DNA of 30,794 nt from a bacterium (GTDB taxonomy: Bacteria; Babelota; Babeliae; Babelales; CAIQNR01), in the NCBI GenBank assembly GCA_947502805.1, contig CANNBR010000002.1, positions 1 through 30,794 on the forward strand. The letters are read 5' to 3'. The position numbers were made by a program, and so were the translations under genes. Shown piece after piece: positions 1 to 7,398 of this stretch. Positions within the stretch are counted from its first letter, which is position 1. Each line of letters opens with the position of its first letter. The notes under the pieces were generated by a model. That model searched no databases. It was not told the origin of the DNA and worked only from the letters and a program-made list of their open reading frames with translations.

Positions 1-85
1 TATGTGTTTGAGGGCCTAAGCCCGTAGGAGCTGGACCGAGTTATATTCGTAAAAAGCGATCGAACCGCAGGTTTGTGCCCGAGAT

Positions 86-114
86 CCAAGAGGGTCGGCA
101 AGGACCCGTCTTGG
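86..114. other. Strong imperfect hairpin in intergenic repeat block
   Basis: CCAAGA-GGGTC (86-96) pairs with GACCC-g-TCTTGG (103-114), giving an 11-bp stem with one bulged G and a 6-nt loop. No T-tract follows on either strand, so it does not look like a classical terminator. It abuts the tandem repeats that begin at about 107. No gene is supported in 1-323. Confidence 0.5.
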
Positions 115-273
115 CGCCGCACGCGGAGTGCAATAGAAGGCTAAGTTATTGAAAGAATAAAGGTTCTTGCGCAAATATGCCGCACGCGGAGTGCAACAGA
201 AGGCTAAGTTATTGAAAGAATAAAGGTTCTTGCGCAAACAATCTCTCGTCTTAGCGCCGCACGCGGAGGGCAC
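107..273. repeat. Tandem ~60-bp repeat, two near-identical copies plus a partial third
   Basis: Copy 1 (116-175) and copy 2 (179-238) are each 60 bp, 63 bp apart, and differ at one visible base (CAATAG against CAACAG). Each begins GCCGCACGCGG and ends TTGCGCAAA. The leading segment recurs at 256-273, and the 20-mer CGTCTTRGCGCCGCACGCGG occurs at both 107 and 247. The minus-strand ORF across the block has a duplicated peptide only because the DNA is duplicated. It is best read as non-coding repeat DNA downstream of the leftward PBP gene. Confidence 0.7.
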
Positions 274-323
274 AAAAAAATTAAGATTTTAAAAAAATAG
301 AAAAAATTGTTCTTAGTCACTTC

Positions 324-2228
324 TTATAAAAGAAGCGACACAACGTCCTTGTTCTCATACGCATGAGAAACAATCGCCCCACTCTTCCAATCAACAAGCA
401 CTGATTGTAATGCAGGATCAAATGAAAACTGCTTGTAGGCAGTAGGAATACGAGTATGTAAATCAAGCCAGATTGGATACGCCGTATGAACCGGATATAC
501 ATTTTTACCCATAGGACGATTGTCATCACAACCAACATACACAACAGTCGTAATTTCGGGAGTTGAACCTGCAAACCAACAAACACGCGCATCATTCGTA
601 GTTCCTGTTTTAGTCATTGCCATTGAATCAATCCATGGCATTTCACTTTTCCTTTTTCGATCAATGCCAAGCGACAGCGTTTGCCCAATTTGACTTGCAA
701 TTCGCATAGGCAGAACTCTCTCTTTAACAGGCTGTGCTCGATATATCGTTTTTCCCCAAGCATCTTTTACCGAGACAATAAGATGTGGCTCACAATACAT
801 TCCCGCATTGGCAAATATATTGAACATTCCAACCACTTCAGAAAGTGAACTATCTAAACAACCAAGAGCTAATGAAGGATAGGCAGGTATTGATCCAGTT
901 AAGTGACATTTTTTTGCCATTTCAACAACTGATTCGGGACCAATGGTAAGAATAACTTTTGCTGAAATTACGTTATTAGAATAGGAAAGCGCACGCGCAA
1001 GAGTCATTTCTCCCACATGGACCCTATTATGATTACGTGGTTCCCAAACAACAGAACCTTGTTTCCACGCAAATGGTTCATCAACTGCCCTATCTAACAA
1101 GGACATTCCTTTTTCTAGCGCAGTTGCATACACCAGTGGTTTAAAAACTGAGCCCTGTTGGCGACGAGCATAGAGCGCTCTATTAAATTGAGATTCAGTA
1201 AAACTTACTCCCCCAACCATTGCTCTGATTTCTCCTGTTGCTCGATCAATACTCATCAAAGCACCATTAAGATCAGCTCCATATTTTGCCCGTAATCCAA
1301 TAAAATGTTTTTTAAAAACTTCCTCTGCGGCTAATTGCATCTCTTTATTAAGGGTAGTCCGTATCGCAAGCCCCCCATTATATAACTGCTCTTTCCCAAA
1401 TTTCTCTTCCAACAGAATACGAATATATTCTTTAGCATAGGGAGCACATGAACGTGACAATACCGGAACAATACCTAACGAAGTAGCACGCAAAGTAATC
1501 AATTTTTCATGATCAATAAAATGTAATTTTTTCATTTTACCAAGCACCACATTCCTGCGCTGTAAAGCTGAATAGGGAAACAAAAGAGGAGAATAATGAC
1601 CAGGGGAACAAACAATAGCAGCTAATAAAGCGGATTCTTGTGGCTCAAGCTCCTGTACTGTTTTTCCCCAAAAACGTTGTGCAGCAGCAGAAACCCCGTA
1701 CATACCACATCCAAAATACACATGGTTCAAATACGTTTCTAAAATATGTTCTTTAGTAAACTGACGCTCAACAAGCAACGTAAGAAACTGTTCTTTAAAT
1801 TTTCTTTTGAATGTCCGACGATTGTCGTAAAAAAGCATTTTCACTAACTGCTGCGTAATAGTACTTGCACCTTGCACAATACGACCATGTGCAAGGTTTA
1901 CTAATAGCGACCGAATAATCCCCCGCCATGAAAGACCATTATGAGAAAAAAATGACCAATCTTCTGCTGCAATAAACGCCTGTATAAGATGATCAGGCAT
2001 AATTTTTATACTGACAGGATCGCGCTTATCAAGCTGAAACCGTTCCCATTCTTTTCCCTGATCATCATATAAAACCGAAGGGCGCCCATGGTTATAACGA
2101 GCAAGCACCGAGAAATCAACACACGGATGACGAGAGAGAAAAAAAAGAAGGCCTAAAAAAAACGAACCGCTTATGCCAAAGATGGTTAGCGAGATGGTAA
2201 GAAAAGAGGAAAGAGACGGAGTTTTCAT
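324..2228 (-). CDS. Class A penicillin-binding protein (PBP1A family), bifunctional transglycosylase/transpeptidase
   Basis: Polymerises lipid II into glycan strands and cross-links the stem peptides on the periplasmic face of the inner membrane. The 634-aa protein has an N-terminal membrane anchor (about residues 9-31). The GT51 glycosyltransferase domain (about 65-240) shows the catalytic EDxxFxxHxG box at Glu89, GASTITQQ at 120-127 and ETYLN at 164-168. The transpeptidase domain (about 320-600) has all three penicillin-binding motifs: Ser360-V-F-Lys363, SNN at 417-419 and KTGT at 540-543. It is shorter than the roughly 850-aa E. coli PBP1A, lacking the extra insertions and tail. No good Shine-Dalgarno precedes the ATG, but the N-terminus (short polar stretch, then anchor) is normal. 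It stands alone, leftward. A complete and presumably active enzyme means this organism makes some cross-linked peptidoglycan, which fits uppS, mreB and glmU elsewhere in the window. Confidence 0.93.
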   Translation of the reverse strand: MKTPSLSSFLTISLTIFGISGSFFLGLLFFLSRHPCVDFSVLARYNHGRPSVLYDDQGKEWERFQLDKRDPVSIKIMPDHLIQAFIAAEDWSFFSHNGLSWRGIIRSLLVNLAHGRIVQGASTITQQLVKMLFYDNRRTFKRKFKEQFLTLLVERQFTKEHILETYLNHVYFGCGMYGVSAAAQRFWGKTVQELEPQESALLAAIVCSPGHYSPLLFPYSALQRRNVVLGKMKKLHFIDHEKLITLRATSLGIVPVLSRSCAPYAKEYIRILLEEKFGKEQLYNGGLAIRTTLNKEMQLAAEEVFKKHFIGLRAKYGADLNGALMSIDRATGEIRAMVGGVSFTESQFNRALYARRQQGSVFKPLVYATALEKGMSLLDRAVDEPFAWKQGSVVWEPRNHNRVHVGEMTLARALSYSNNVISAKVILTIGPESVVEMAKKCHLTGSIPAYPSLALGCLDSSLSEVVGMFNIFANAGMYCEPHLIVSVKDAWGKTIYRAQPVKERVLPMRIASQIGQTLSLGIDRKRKSEMPWIDSMAMTKTGTTNDARVCWFAGSTPEITTVVYVGCDDNRPMGKNVYPVHTAYPIWLDLHTRIPTAYKQFSFDPALQSVLVDWKSGAIVSHAYENKDVVSLLL

Positions 2229-2282
2229 AATTTTTTTCGAAGTGTAAAAACGCTGGAGACTGCTGAGTTTTATCGAGCAACC

Positions 2283-2368
2283 ATCCTACTCGTCGTCCTC
2301 AGCGAGGCGAAAGTCGCAGCAGTGCATTTCAATGCACTGGCTAGACGAAGCGAGTGTAAGGATCCAGG
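2283..2368 (+). repeat. Dispersed structured repeat, copy A (left arm of inverted pair)
   Basis: A ~85-bp element: conserved CTACTCGTCGTCCTCAGCG start, AGTCGCAGC, a variable internal hairpin, then CTAGACGAAGCGAGTGTAAGG and GGATCCAGG. The internal hairpin in this copy is a perfect 9-bp stem, CAGTGCATT (2320-2328) with AATGCACTG (2331-2339). The reverse-oriented copy at 2462-2545 makes a long imperfect inverted repeat with a 93-nt spacer. Related copies lie near 9449, 22909, 23112 and 28831. Confidence 0.75.
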
Positions 2369-2461
2369 TCTAAACTATACTAAAGTCATCATAAATTTAT
2401 AAAAGAAGAACAATATACATGCTCGTGTAAGTCCATTCTAAAGATGATTTTTATGCAATTT

Positions 2462-2545
2462 CCTGGATCCTTACGCTCACTCCGTCTAGTCAGTGCTACG
2501 CACCGCCGCGACTACCGTATCGCTGAGGACGACGAGTAGGAGGAT
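2462..2545 (-). repeat. Dispersed structured repeat, copy B (right arm of inverted pair)
   Basis: Reverse-complement relative of copy A: begins CCTGGATCCTTACGCTCACT and ends GAGGACGACGAGTAGGAGGAT. Its internal section can form only a short GTGC/GCAC stem. The spacer between A and B (2369-2461) is AT-rich with no ORF, so the 2283-2545 unit resembles a miniature inverted-repeat element. I see no target-site duplication. Confidence 0.7.
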
Positions 2546-2616
2546 TAGGCAAATCTTTCACAATAAAACCCAGAGACACCGTGTAGTTGAGAATTAGCAA
2601 GTTATGATTCACATAA

Positions 2617-2643
2617 TGAAAAAGGGCCGCGGTTGCAGCCCTT
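2617..2643 (-). terminator. Rho-independent terminator of the 2674-3012 gene
   Basis: Read leftward, AAGGGCTGC pairs with GCGGCCCTT (9 bp including one G-T) around an AACC loop, followed directly by TTTTT. It begins about 30 nt after the stop codon of the leftward repeat-protein gene. Confidence 0.75.
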
Positions 2644-2673
2644 AATTTTTAACGCTTTAATGGTTGAGTAAAA

Positions 2674-3012
2674 TTACTCAGCATTATCCGCATCTACTTC
2701 ATTGTTGTTTGAAACAGCTGCATTAACAACTGCGCCTAAAAGAATGCAAGTAGTAACAAGAGCTGCAGTCATTGCTCGGTTAGATTTAACCGCTGACCAA
2801 GCAGATGAAAAGTAACCAACTGCTGCAACTGGTGCTACAACTTCAGCTACAACTTCAGCTACAACTTCAGCTACAACAACTGGTGCTACAACTTCAGCTA
2901 CAACTTCAGCTACAACTTCAGCTACAACAACTGGTGCTACAACTTCAGCTGCAACTACTGATACTGACATTGATGACAAAAGAAGTGTTAATGCTAATTT
3001 TTTCTTATTCAT
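2674..3012 (-). CDS. Exported Val/Ala/Glu repeat protein with C-terminal membrane segment
   Basis: 112-aa protein of unknown function. Residues 1-22 form a signal peptide (MNKKK, hydrophobic core, likely cleavage around VVAA/E). Residues about 23-63 are made of EVVA and APVVV units in a 17-residue period repeated about 2.4 times. A linker with aromatic residues (GYFSSAW) follows, then a hydrophobic segment (about 82-100) and an acidic tail. A CGGAG ribosome binding site precedes the ATG, an upstream TTGACA promoter and a downstream hairpin-T5 terminator frame it as a monocistronic unit, which argues it is a real gene. The valine-rich repeat could be a beta-rich surface or linker segment; that is inference. 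I recognise no family. Confidence 0.72.
   Translation of the reverse strand: MNKKKLALTLLLSSMSVSVVAAEVVAPVVVAEVVAEVVAEVVAPVVVAEVVAEVVAEVVAPVAAVGYFSSAWSAVKSNRAMTAALVTTCILLGAVVNAAVSNNNEVDADNAE
2829..2957 (-). repeat. Intragenic 51-bp tandem repeat
   Basis: Unit starts are at 2829, 2880 and 2931; the first two 51-bp units are identical by eye and the third is partial. Each contains 12-bp subrepeats (ACAACTTCAGCT). The period is a multiple of three, so copy number can change by slippage without breaking the reading frame. Confidence 0.85.
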
Positions 3013-3057
3013 ATTGAATAACTCCGAGAAATGATTAATATTACTAATAACTCTGTT

Positions 3058-3085
3058 AATTTACCCATATACCATGAATTGTCAA
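3058..3085 (-). promoter_or_regulatory. Sigma70-type promoter for the 2674-3012 repeat protein
   Basis: On the minus strand a perfect -35 TTGACA (3085-3080), a 16-nt spacer and TAAATT (3063-3058) lie about 46 nt upstream of the start codon. It overlaps the first ATG of the rightward membrane-protein ORF. Confidence 0.5.
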
Positions 3086-3580
3086 CTTACTAACACCCTT
3101 CCTACAGGCCTTAAATCGTTGTTTTCTATGATAAAATGTATCACTTTCTTGTTCAATATCATTGCTCCATTGATCTTTTTTACAATAGATCTTATCACCT
3201 TTTCCCTTGCCACTACCCCTACCATCCATACTCTTGCCGTTTTTACTCTCGTATTTTTTCTACAATGCTCTTTTTCCCCTCTCTTATTGCTCTGCTTTTT
3301 ACTCCTTGCCATTTTTTCATGCATTAGTACTGGGCTAGCGATTCCCTATTTTGGGCTTATTTTTGGTATTATATTACTCGCAAAGGCAGCATCTTTTTAT
3401 ACCGGTCACCGCTTACTGCTCTGTACCGGAACAGTTTTTATTATCACTTTTACCTCATTGCAAACACTTGGAACGCCACTTTCTGCCTTCTGTACAATGT
3501 TTTCCATCACTGGTAACCTGATAACATTATATTTTTCTTTGAAATGGTTCTCTGCAGTAAAACGAGGCAATCGCTCCTAA
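3074..3580 (+). CDS. Small multispanning membrane protein, unknown
   Basis: 168 aa, almost entirely hydrophobic, with about five or six predicted membrane spans (roughly 20-45, 52-68, 69-85, 90-106, 113-133 and 140-160) and a short basic tail. I recognise no family. Size and topology would fit an MreD-like protein, but I see no diagnostic motif and the gene is not next to mreB. The first ATG (3074) lies on the leftward TTGACA promoter and has no clear ribosome binding site; the ATG at 3128 (MIKCITF) is an equally good start. The last ~30 nt overlap the 5' strand of P1 of the RNase P RNA. It could be a chance ORF in T-rich DNA, but its length and uniform hydrophobicity favour a real gene. Confidence 0.5.
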   Translation: MNCQLTNTLPTGLKSLFSMIKCITFLFNIIAPLIFFTIDLITFSLATTPTIHTLAVFTLVFFLQCSFSPLLLLCFLLLAIFSCISTGLAIPYFGLIFGIILLAKAASFYTGHRLLLCTGTVFIITFTSLQTLGTPLSAFCTMFSITGNLITLYFSLKWFSAVKRGNRS

Positions 3581-3950
3581 AACATTGTTTTAAGAGAGGA
3601 AAGTCCGGACTCCTAACAAGTACGGTACCTTGGAAGAAGCTGAAAGGTGCAAGCCTAAGGCTTCAATCAAGGAAGGCGCGAGCCTATGGAATAGTGCCAC
3701 AGAAAAAAACCGCTCTTTTGCATTTTTACTAGTGCAAAAAGAGTAAGGGTGAAAACGTGCGGTAAGAGCGCACGCATAAGGCTAGCAATAGTCTTGTGGG
3801 GTAAACCCTACCGGGAGCAAGGCAAAATAGGCATGTGCGGTCGCTTGTTCCGGTTAAACATGCGGGTATGCCGCTTAGATACATGGTTGCCCATGGCAAG
3901 AGGTTCGCTTCTTGCCAAGACAGAATCCGGCTTATTGTTTTACTGCAGGT
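3551..3950 (+). ncRNA. rnpB: RNase P RNA (bacterial type A)
   Basis: Catalytic RNA that removes the 5' leader of pre-tRNAs. The universally conserved J3/4-P4 segment GAGGAAAGTCCGGACTCC is at 3596-3613. Other core elements are ACAGAAA...CCGC (3699-3713), GGGTGAAAACGTGCGGTAAG starting at about 3746, GGTAAACCC (3801-3809) and the 3' signature ACAGAATCCGGCTTA (3919-3933). The ends are set by helix P1: CTGCAGTAAAAC (3552-3563) pairs perfectly with GTTTTACTGCAG (3937-3948). The 5' end overlaps the upstream membrane ORF by about 30 nt and the 3' end is 23 nt before the PASTA gene, so all three may share transcription. No convincing promoter is visible directly upstream. Confidence 0.95.
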
Positions 3951-3973
3951 CCTTAAATTAAGATCAGGCATTT

Positions 3974-4702
3974 ATGATCAAACTCTCATTCTTCAAATCG
4001 CTTCTCTCTCGATCCTTATGGCTTATGCCCTTTATCTTTTTTTTATCTGGTTATTTTACACTAGACCTCTTTTTGCACCGTTCATATCTGGCAACGCCCA
4101 ATGTGCTCGGATGCTTACTACCAGAAGCAATTTCCATTATTTCTTCTGAAAATTTAAATGTGCGCCTTTTATCCTCAAAAGAAGATGAACAGGTTAAAGA
4201 AGGTACTGTTCTCAGCCAAAATCCCTCACCAGCAAGTTCTATTCGCCCTCAACAAACGGTGTTTCTTATCGTCTCTTGTAAAAAAGCACGACCTAAAACT
4301 CCTGCCTGCGTGAACAAGTACTATGAAACTCTAAAGCAAGAACTCATAGAACAAAAAATTAATTATAAGGTTCATTACGCTCCAAGCAATCACCCTCAAG
4401 GAACCTGCATCGCCCAAATCCCTGAATCAGGATCAGAGCTACCATCTCAACCACTCATTCTTTATGTCTCGCAAAAATCAGAAAATTCTTTGGTCTTACT
4501 TCCTTCATTTAAAGAACGCCCTGTTCAAGAGATAGTAACCTTCTTAAAAAATAATGAGATTCCTTATTCTCTTTTTCATACATGCCTCATGGAGCCTGAC
4601 CATACGTGTACCAGCTGCATAGTTATTGAACAAAAGCCTATTGTAGGCTCATTCATTGATATTCGCATCCCTCCAACCATGCAACTAAAAGTAAATGATT
4701 GA
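3974..4702 (+). CDS. Membrane-anchored PASTA-domain protein
   Basis: 242 aa. A single N-terminal membrane anchor (about residues 13-35) is followed by three PASTA-like repeats: about 41-102 (opening TPNVLG, with QNPSP and a VFLIVS end), about 109-168 (QIPESGSELP, ILYVSQ) and about 174-242 (diverged, four cysteines in one stretch). PASTA domains bind peptidoglycan or beta-lactam-like ligands and are normally fused to PknB-type kinases or PBPs; here there is no catalytic domain, so it is probably a periplasmic wall-binding accessory. It starts 23 nt after rnpB with only a weak ribosome binding site. A terminator follows at 4724. Whether the second and third repeats bind ligand is unknown. Confidence 0.78.
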   Translation: MIKLSFFKSLLSRSLWLMPFIFFLSGYFTLDLFLHRSYLATPNVLGCLLPEAISIISSENLNVRLLSSKEDEQVKEGTVLSQNPSPASSIRPQQTVFLIVSCKKARPKTPACVNKYYETLKQELIEQKINYKVHYAPSNHPQGTCIAQIPESGSELPSQPLILYVSQKSENSLVLLPSFKERPVQEIVTFLKNNEIPYSLFHTCLMEPDHTCTSCIVIEQKPIVGSFIDIRIPPTMQLKVND

Positions 4703-4723
4703 CAAAAGTTGCTGCTCTCCATT

Positions 4724-4750
4724 AAAACTAAAAAAGTTTTTTAATTTTTC
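4724..4750 (+). terminator. AT-rich rho-independent terminator after the PASTA gene
   Basis: AAAACT (4724-4729), a loop of five A, AGTTTT (4735-4740), then TTAATTTTT. It lies 22 nt after the PASTA stop codon and before the next gene's AAGGAG site. Confidence 0.55.
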
Positions 4751-4766
4751 TAAATAAGGAGCATCC

Positions 4767-5087
4767 ATGAAAAAGCAGATCATTCTCTTGCTCGGTTTTT
4801 TATTGTCATTCGTTACCGTAAGGGCATTAGATGTCAAAGCAGTCGCCCCTTCAACACAAATTGATATATCCAAAGCAGCTGCGATACAAGCTATGCCTAA
4901 ATTTGCTTTAGATCATGCAGAAGCATCAAGCGATTTAGTCCACTTACTTCTTGAACTTCGTGCATTACTTGCTTCAATCAAAGCTTCTTTAGGACAATTG
5001 GATACTGATGTTGCTAAGCAAATAGCAACTCGTACCATAGATTTCGAAACCATCAAAGAAATTAATAAGCCACGCGGCAACAACTAA
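4767..5087 (+). CDS. Small exported protein, unknown
   Basis: 106 aa. A clear signal peptide (residues 1-20, KK then a leucine-rich core, cleavage likely near VRA/LD) precedes a mature domain that is probably mostly alpha-helical (ALDHAEASSDLVHLLLELR and SIKASLGQLD stretches) and ends in a basic PRGNN. AAGGAG sits at a good distance from the ATG. No recognised family. The gene's 3' end is duplicated as a 19-bp repeat just downstream. Confidence 0.65.
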   Translation: MKKQIILLLGFLLSFVTVRALDVKAVAPSTQIDISKAAAIQAMPKFALDHAEASSDLVHLLLELRALLASIKASLGQLDTDVAKQIATRTIDFETIKEINKPRGNN

Positions 5088-5138
5088 CTAGAGCGCATAA
5101 AAAAAGAAAAGCTGTCTGTGCGGCAACAACTAACTAGA
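5074..5138. repeat. 19-bp direct repeat at the 3' end of the preceding gene
   Basis: GCGGCAACAACTAACTAGA occurs at 5074-5092, spanning the last codons and stop of the small exported protein, and again at 5120-5138. The 46-bp spacing and identity suggest a recent local duplication or slippage event. Confidence 0.8.
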
Positions 5139-5162
5139 ATACCGAAAATAACTCTATGAATT

Positions 5163-5864
5163 TTAAATGCCGAAGTTACGCCGCACTTCATTATAAGAAT
5201 CTACTGCGCCGGCAAGATCTTTTTCTGTGATCTCTGGCCACAAACAATCAAGAAAACAAAATTCACTATAAGCAGATTGAAATAACAAAAAATTACTCAA
5301 TCGCTGAATACCACTTGTGCGAATAACAAGCTCAGGATCAGGTGTGCCTGCTGTCCACAAATAATTTTTTAAAGTTTGTTCTGTAATCTGATCTTCCGTT
5401 AGTAAACCATCTTGTACTTGTTTAAGAAGTTTTTTAACTCCAGATACAATTTCTTGACGACCACCATAACAAAAAAGAAGGTTCACAAAGATTGCTGAAC
5501 ACTGTTCTGTTTCACGTTCTACTAACTCACAGGTAGGAATCACTCGTTGCGGAAACACAGACCTATCTCCAACAAATTTCACACGTACATTATGTTTTTG
5601 AAGATACTGAATATTTTTACCACCTTGATTAACAATCGTATCAAAAAGAAAATCTTGTTCTTCTTGTGGTCGTTTAAAGTTTTCTAGTGAAAATGCATAC
5701 AACGACAAATGTTTAATGCCACGAGAAAGGCAAAATTCTATCGTTCTTTTGACTGCACCAAATCCACCCTCAGCATATCCGGTACCAAAACTTAATTTAT
5801 TTTTTTTTGCCCAACGGCGATTACCATCCATTATTATTGCAAGATGCGAAATTGAATTGTTCAT
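5163..5864 (-). CDS. uppS: Undecaprenyl diphosphate synthase (cis-prenyltransferase)
   Basis: Condenses farnesyl diphosphate with isopentenyl diphosphate to make the C55 lipid carrier for peptidoglycan. At 233 aa it is normal length. Seen: IIMDGNRRWAK (10-20) with the catalytic Asp13, SLYAFSLENFKRP (54-66), and a C-terminal block RTSGIQRLSNF followed by FQSAYSEF whose Glu matches the Mg-binding Glu213 of E. coli. Two positions are unusual against E. coli UppS: the GH of FGHKAG (His43) aligns with GY here, and the Glu of RTGGEHR (Glu198) aligns with Ile. These alignments are by eye. It lies 20 nt downstream of the membrane-protein gene 5885-6565 and is probably co-transcribed with it. Confidence 0.92.
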   Translation of the reverse strand: MNNSISHLAIIMDGNRRWAKKNKLSFGTGYAEGGFGAVKRTIEFCLSRGIKHLSLYAFSLENFKRPQEEQDFLFDTIVNQGGKNIQYLQKHNVRVKFVGDRSVFPQRVIPTCELVERETEQCSAIFVNLLFCYGGRQEIVSGVKKLLKQVQDGLLTEDQITEQTLKNYLWTAGTPDPELVIRTSGIQRLSNFLLFQSAYSEFCFLDCLWPEITEKDLAGAVDSYNEVRRNFGI

Positions 5865-5884
5865 TACCTACCCACTACCTTTTT

Positions 5885-6565
5885 TTAGTATTTATTTTTT
5901 AGAAACAATGCTTGTCCAATATGGCACACTTTTATAAACCATGCTGTTCGCCTAACACATCTCAACCCATCTTTAACCACATAATACATAACGGTCATAA
6001 TTGACGCATATAAAAGGCGCTCAAAAATTACTACAGGAATAAGCCCAAGCCAGACCGTAGTCGGAAGGCTTTTCGCATACAACCAAATAACTGAGCCAAC
6101 CGCATGAGCTATAAAGGTCGCCGATAAAGCCTGAAGAAAAATCGTTTTTTTACCTGAAAAGTAAATTGCCATCGGAATAAGCCAATATAGTACATAAGGA
6201 GCAGCATAAAAGCCAAAGGGATGCAGTATAAAAAGAATCATACACAAAAGAGGCAAGCCTACTTTCATAAAAAAATTAGGATAAGCCCAAGAGGCTGATG
6301 CAAAAAACCCTGGAAGATGGTATACTAAAGCCATGATAGATACAGAAATCTTAAGAACCGTGAAGCCTGTCCGCATAAGGAAGGCAAAAAAACCTACTCC
6401 TATTCCTATCGCTCCTGTTAATGGCATAATCATGTCTATTAAAGAAAAAAATGAGCAATGCGAGCCAATAATCGGCACAATCTTCACCAATCCACTTATA
6501 AAAAACGCTAACGCTCCATACATAAGAGCTAAGCGAATACGAAAACCTTTGAAGAGAGAGAGCAT
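5885..6565 (-). CDS. Multispanning inner-membrane protein, possibly transporter-like
   Basis: 226 aa with about six hydrophobic segments (roughly 8-30, 42-66, 72-90, 103-135, 142-165 and 170-198) and a basic tail. I recognise no family with confidence. The compact six-helix layout and the segment FIAHAVGSVIWLY recall substrate-binding S-components of ECF transporters, but this is a weak resemblance. AAGGA lies 9 nt before the ATG. It is upstream of uppS in the same direction with a 20-nt gap, and divergent from the HAD gene at 6670. Confidence 0.6.
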   Translation of the reverse strand: MLSLFKGFRIRLALMYGALAFFISGLVKIVPIIGSHCSFFSLIDMIMPLTGAIGIGVGFFAFLMRTGFTVLKISVSIMALVYHLPGFFASASWAYPNFFMKVGLPLLCMILFILHPFGFYAAPYVLYWLIPMAIYFSGKKTIFLQALSATFIAHAVGSVIWLYAKSLPTTVWLGLIPVVIFERLLYASIMTVMYYVVKDGLRCVRRTAWFIKVCHIGQALFLKNKY

Positions 6566-6669
6566 TGTACAGTATCCTTTCTAAAAGACGGCGCCAGACC
6601 ACATGACGAAAAAGGGTACTACGATTAAACGAATTATCAATAGATAACTACTAACGAAAGGAGATCCGC

Positions 6670-7341
6670 ATGAAATTTAACTCAGTCATTTTTGATCTCG
6701 ATGGAACAATCATCGATACAAATCACATTTGGGACAAAGCAACAAGCGATCTTATCACTAGCCGCGGAGTAACACTTACTCCAGAAATCAAAGCACAGCT
6801 AGCAAAAAAACTCAAAGGAGTGGCTATTCACAACAGCTGCGCCATCATCAAAAACATGTTCGACCTTGACCATCCGCTTGAAGAACTGATTACAGAAAAA
6901 AAGAAACGGGCCAATGATGAATACATTAAAGGATTACGATTTATTGCAGGATTTGAAGATTTTTTCAAACGGGTAAAAGGTCATAATCTTCATGTTGGTG
7001 TTGCAACAAATGCTGAAAACCATACTCTTACGACTGCCATTGAACAACTTAATTTAAGAAAGTTTTTTGGTAATCATATTTATAACTTTACCTACGTTAA
7101 CAATATCGGAAAGCCAGCTCCTGACGTCTATCTTTACACAGCCACACAACTTGGGGTTGACCCTGCTCATTGTATTGTGGTGGAAGATGCTCCTCATGGT
7201 ATTGAAGCTGCTAATAAAGCAGGCATGTTTTGCATCGGTATCAATAGCGCTGGCAATAGAAGTGAATTAAATGAAGCTAAGTTTATTATCGATCATTATG
7301 ATGAAATTGACCTGCCTCGCCTTTTAACAAAAAAGAAATAG
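6670..7341 (+). CDS. HAD-superfamily phosphatase / beta-phosphoglucomutase-like
   Basis: 223-aa cytoplasmic HAD hydrolase. Motif I is FDLDGT with the nucleophile Asp9 and acid/base Asp11. Motif II is the VATNAENH stretch (Thr113), motif III the Lys148 of GKPAPD, and motif IV the VVEDAPHG stretch (Glu172-Asp173). A helical cap lies between about residues 15 and 90, as in the beta-phosphoglucomutase/GPH branch. All catalytic residues are present, so it is probably an active phosphatase or mutase on a small phosphorylated metabolite; the substrate cannot be read from sequence. A strong AAGGAG precedes the ATG. It is divergent from the 5885-6565 gene and ends before an inverted repeat at 7356. 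Confidence 0.85.
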   Translation: MKFNSVIFDLDGTIIDTNHIWDKATSDLITSRGVTLTPEIKAQLAKKLKGVAIHNSCAIIKNMFDLDHPLEELITEKKKRANDEYIKGLRFIAGFEDFFKRVKGHNLHVGVATNAENHTLTTAIEQLNLRKFFGNHIYNFTYVNNIGKPAPDVYLYTATQLGVDPAHCIVVEDAPHGIEAANKAGMFCIGINSAGNRSELNEAKFIIDHYDEIDLPRLLTKKK

Positions 7342-7355
7342 GCAAACAAGACTAC

Positions 7356-7386
7356 TTTAAAATAAGCTTCTAGAGCCTATTTTAAA
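7356..7386. terminator. AT-rich inverted repeat after HAD gene, possible terminator
   Basis: TTTAAAATAAGC (7356-7367) pairs with GCCTATTTTAAA (7375-7386) with one mismatch around a 7-nt loop, 14 nt after the stop codon. No T-run follows, so termination by this hairpin is uncertain. Confidence 0.4.
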
Positions 7387-7398
7387 GCGCTCAACCTT

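Noticed and set aside
16..273. 85-aa minus-strand ORF with a duplicated NLYSFNNLAF peptide
   Set aside because: It is the translation of tandem repeat DNA; it has no ribosome binding site or domain and crosses a strong hairpin.
2805..3017. Plus-strand Gln/Leu-repeat ORF
   Set aside because: It is the antisense shadow of the Val/Ala/Glu repeat gene, which has its own promoter, ribosome binding site and terminator.
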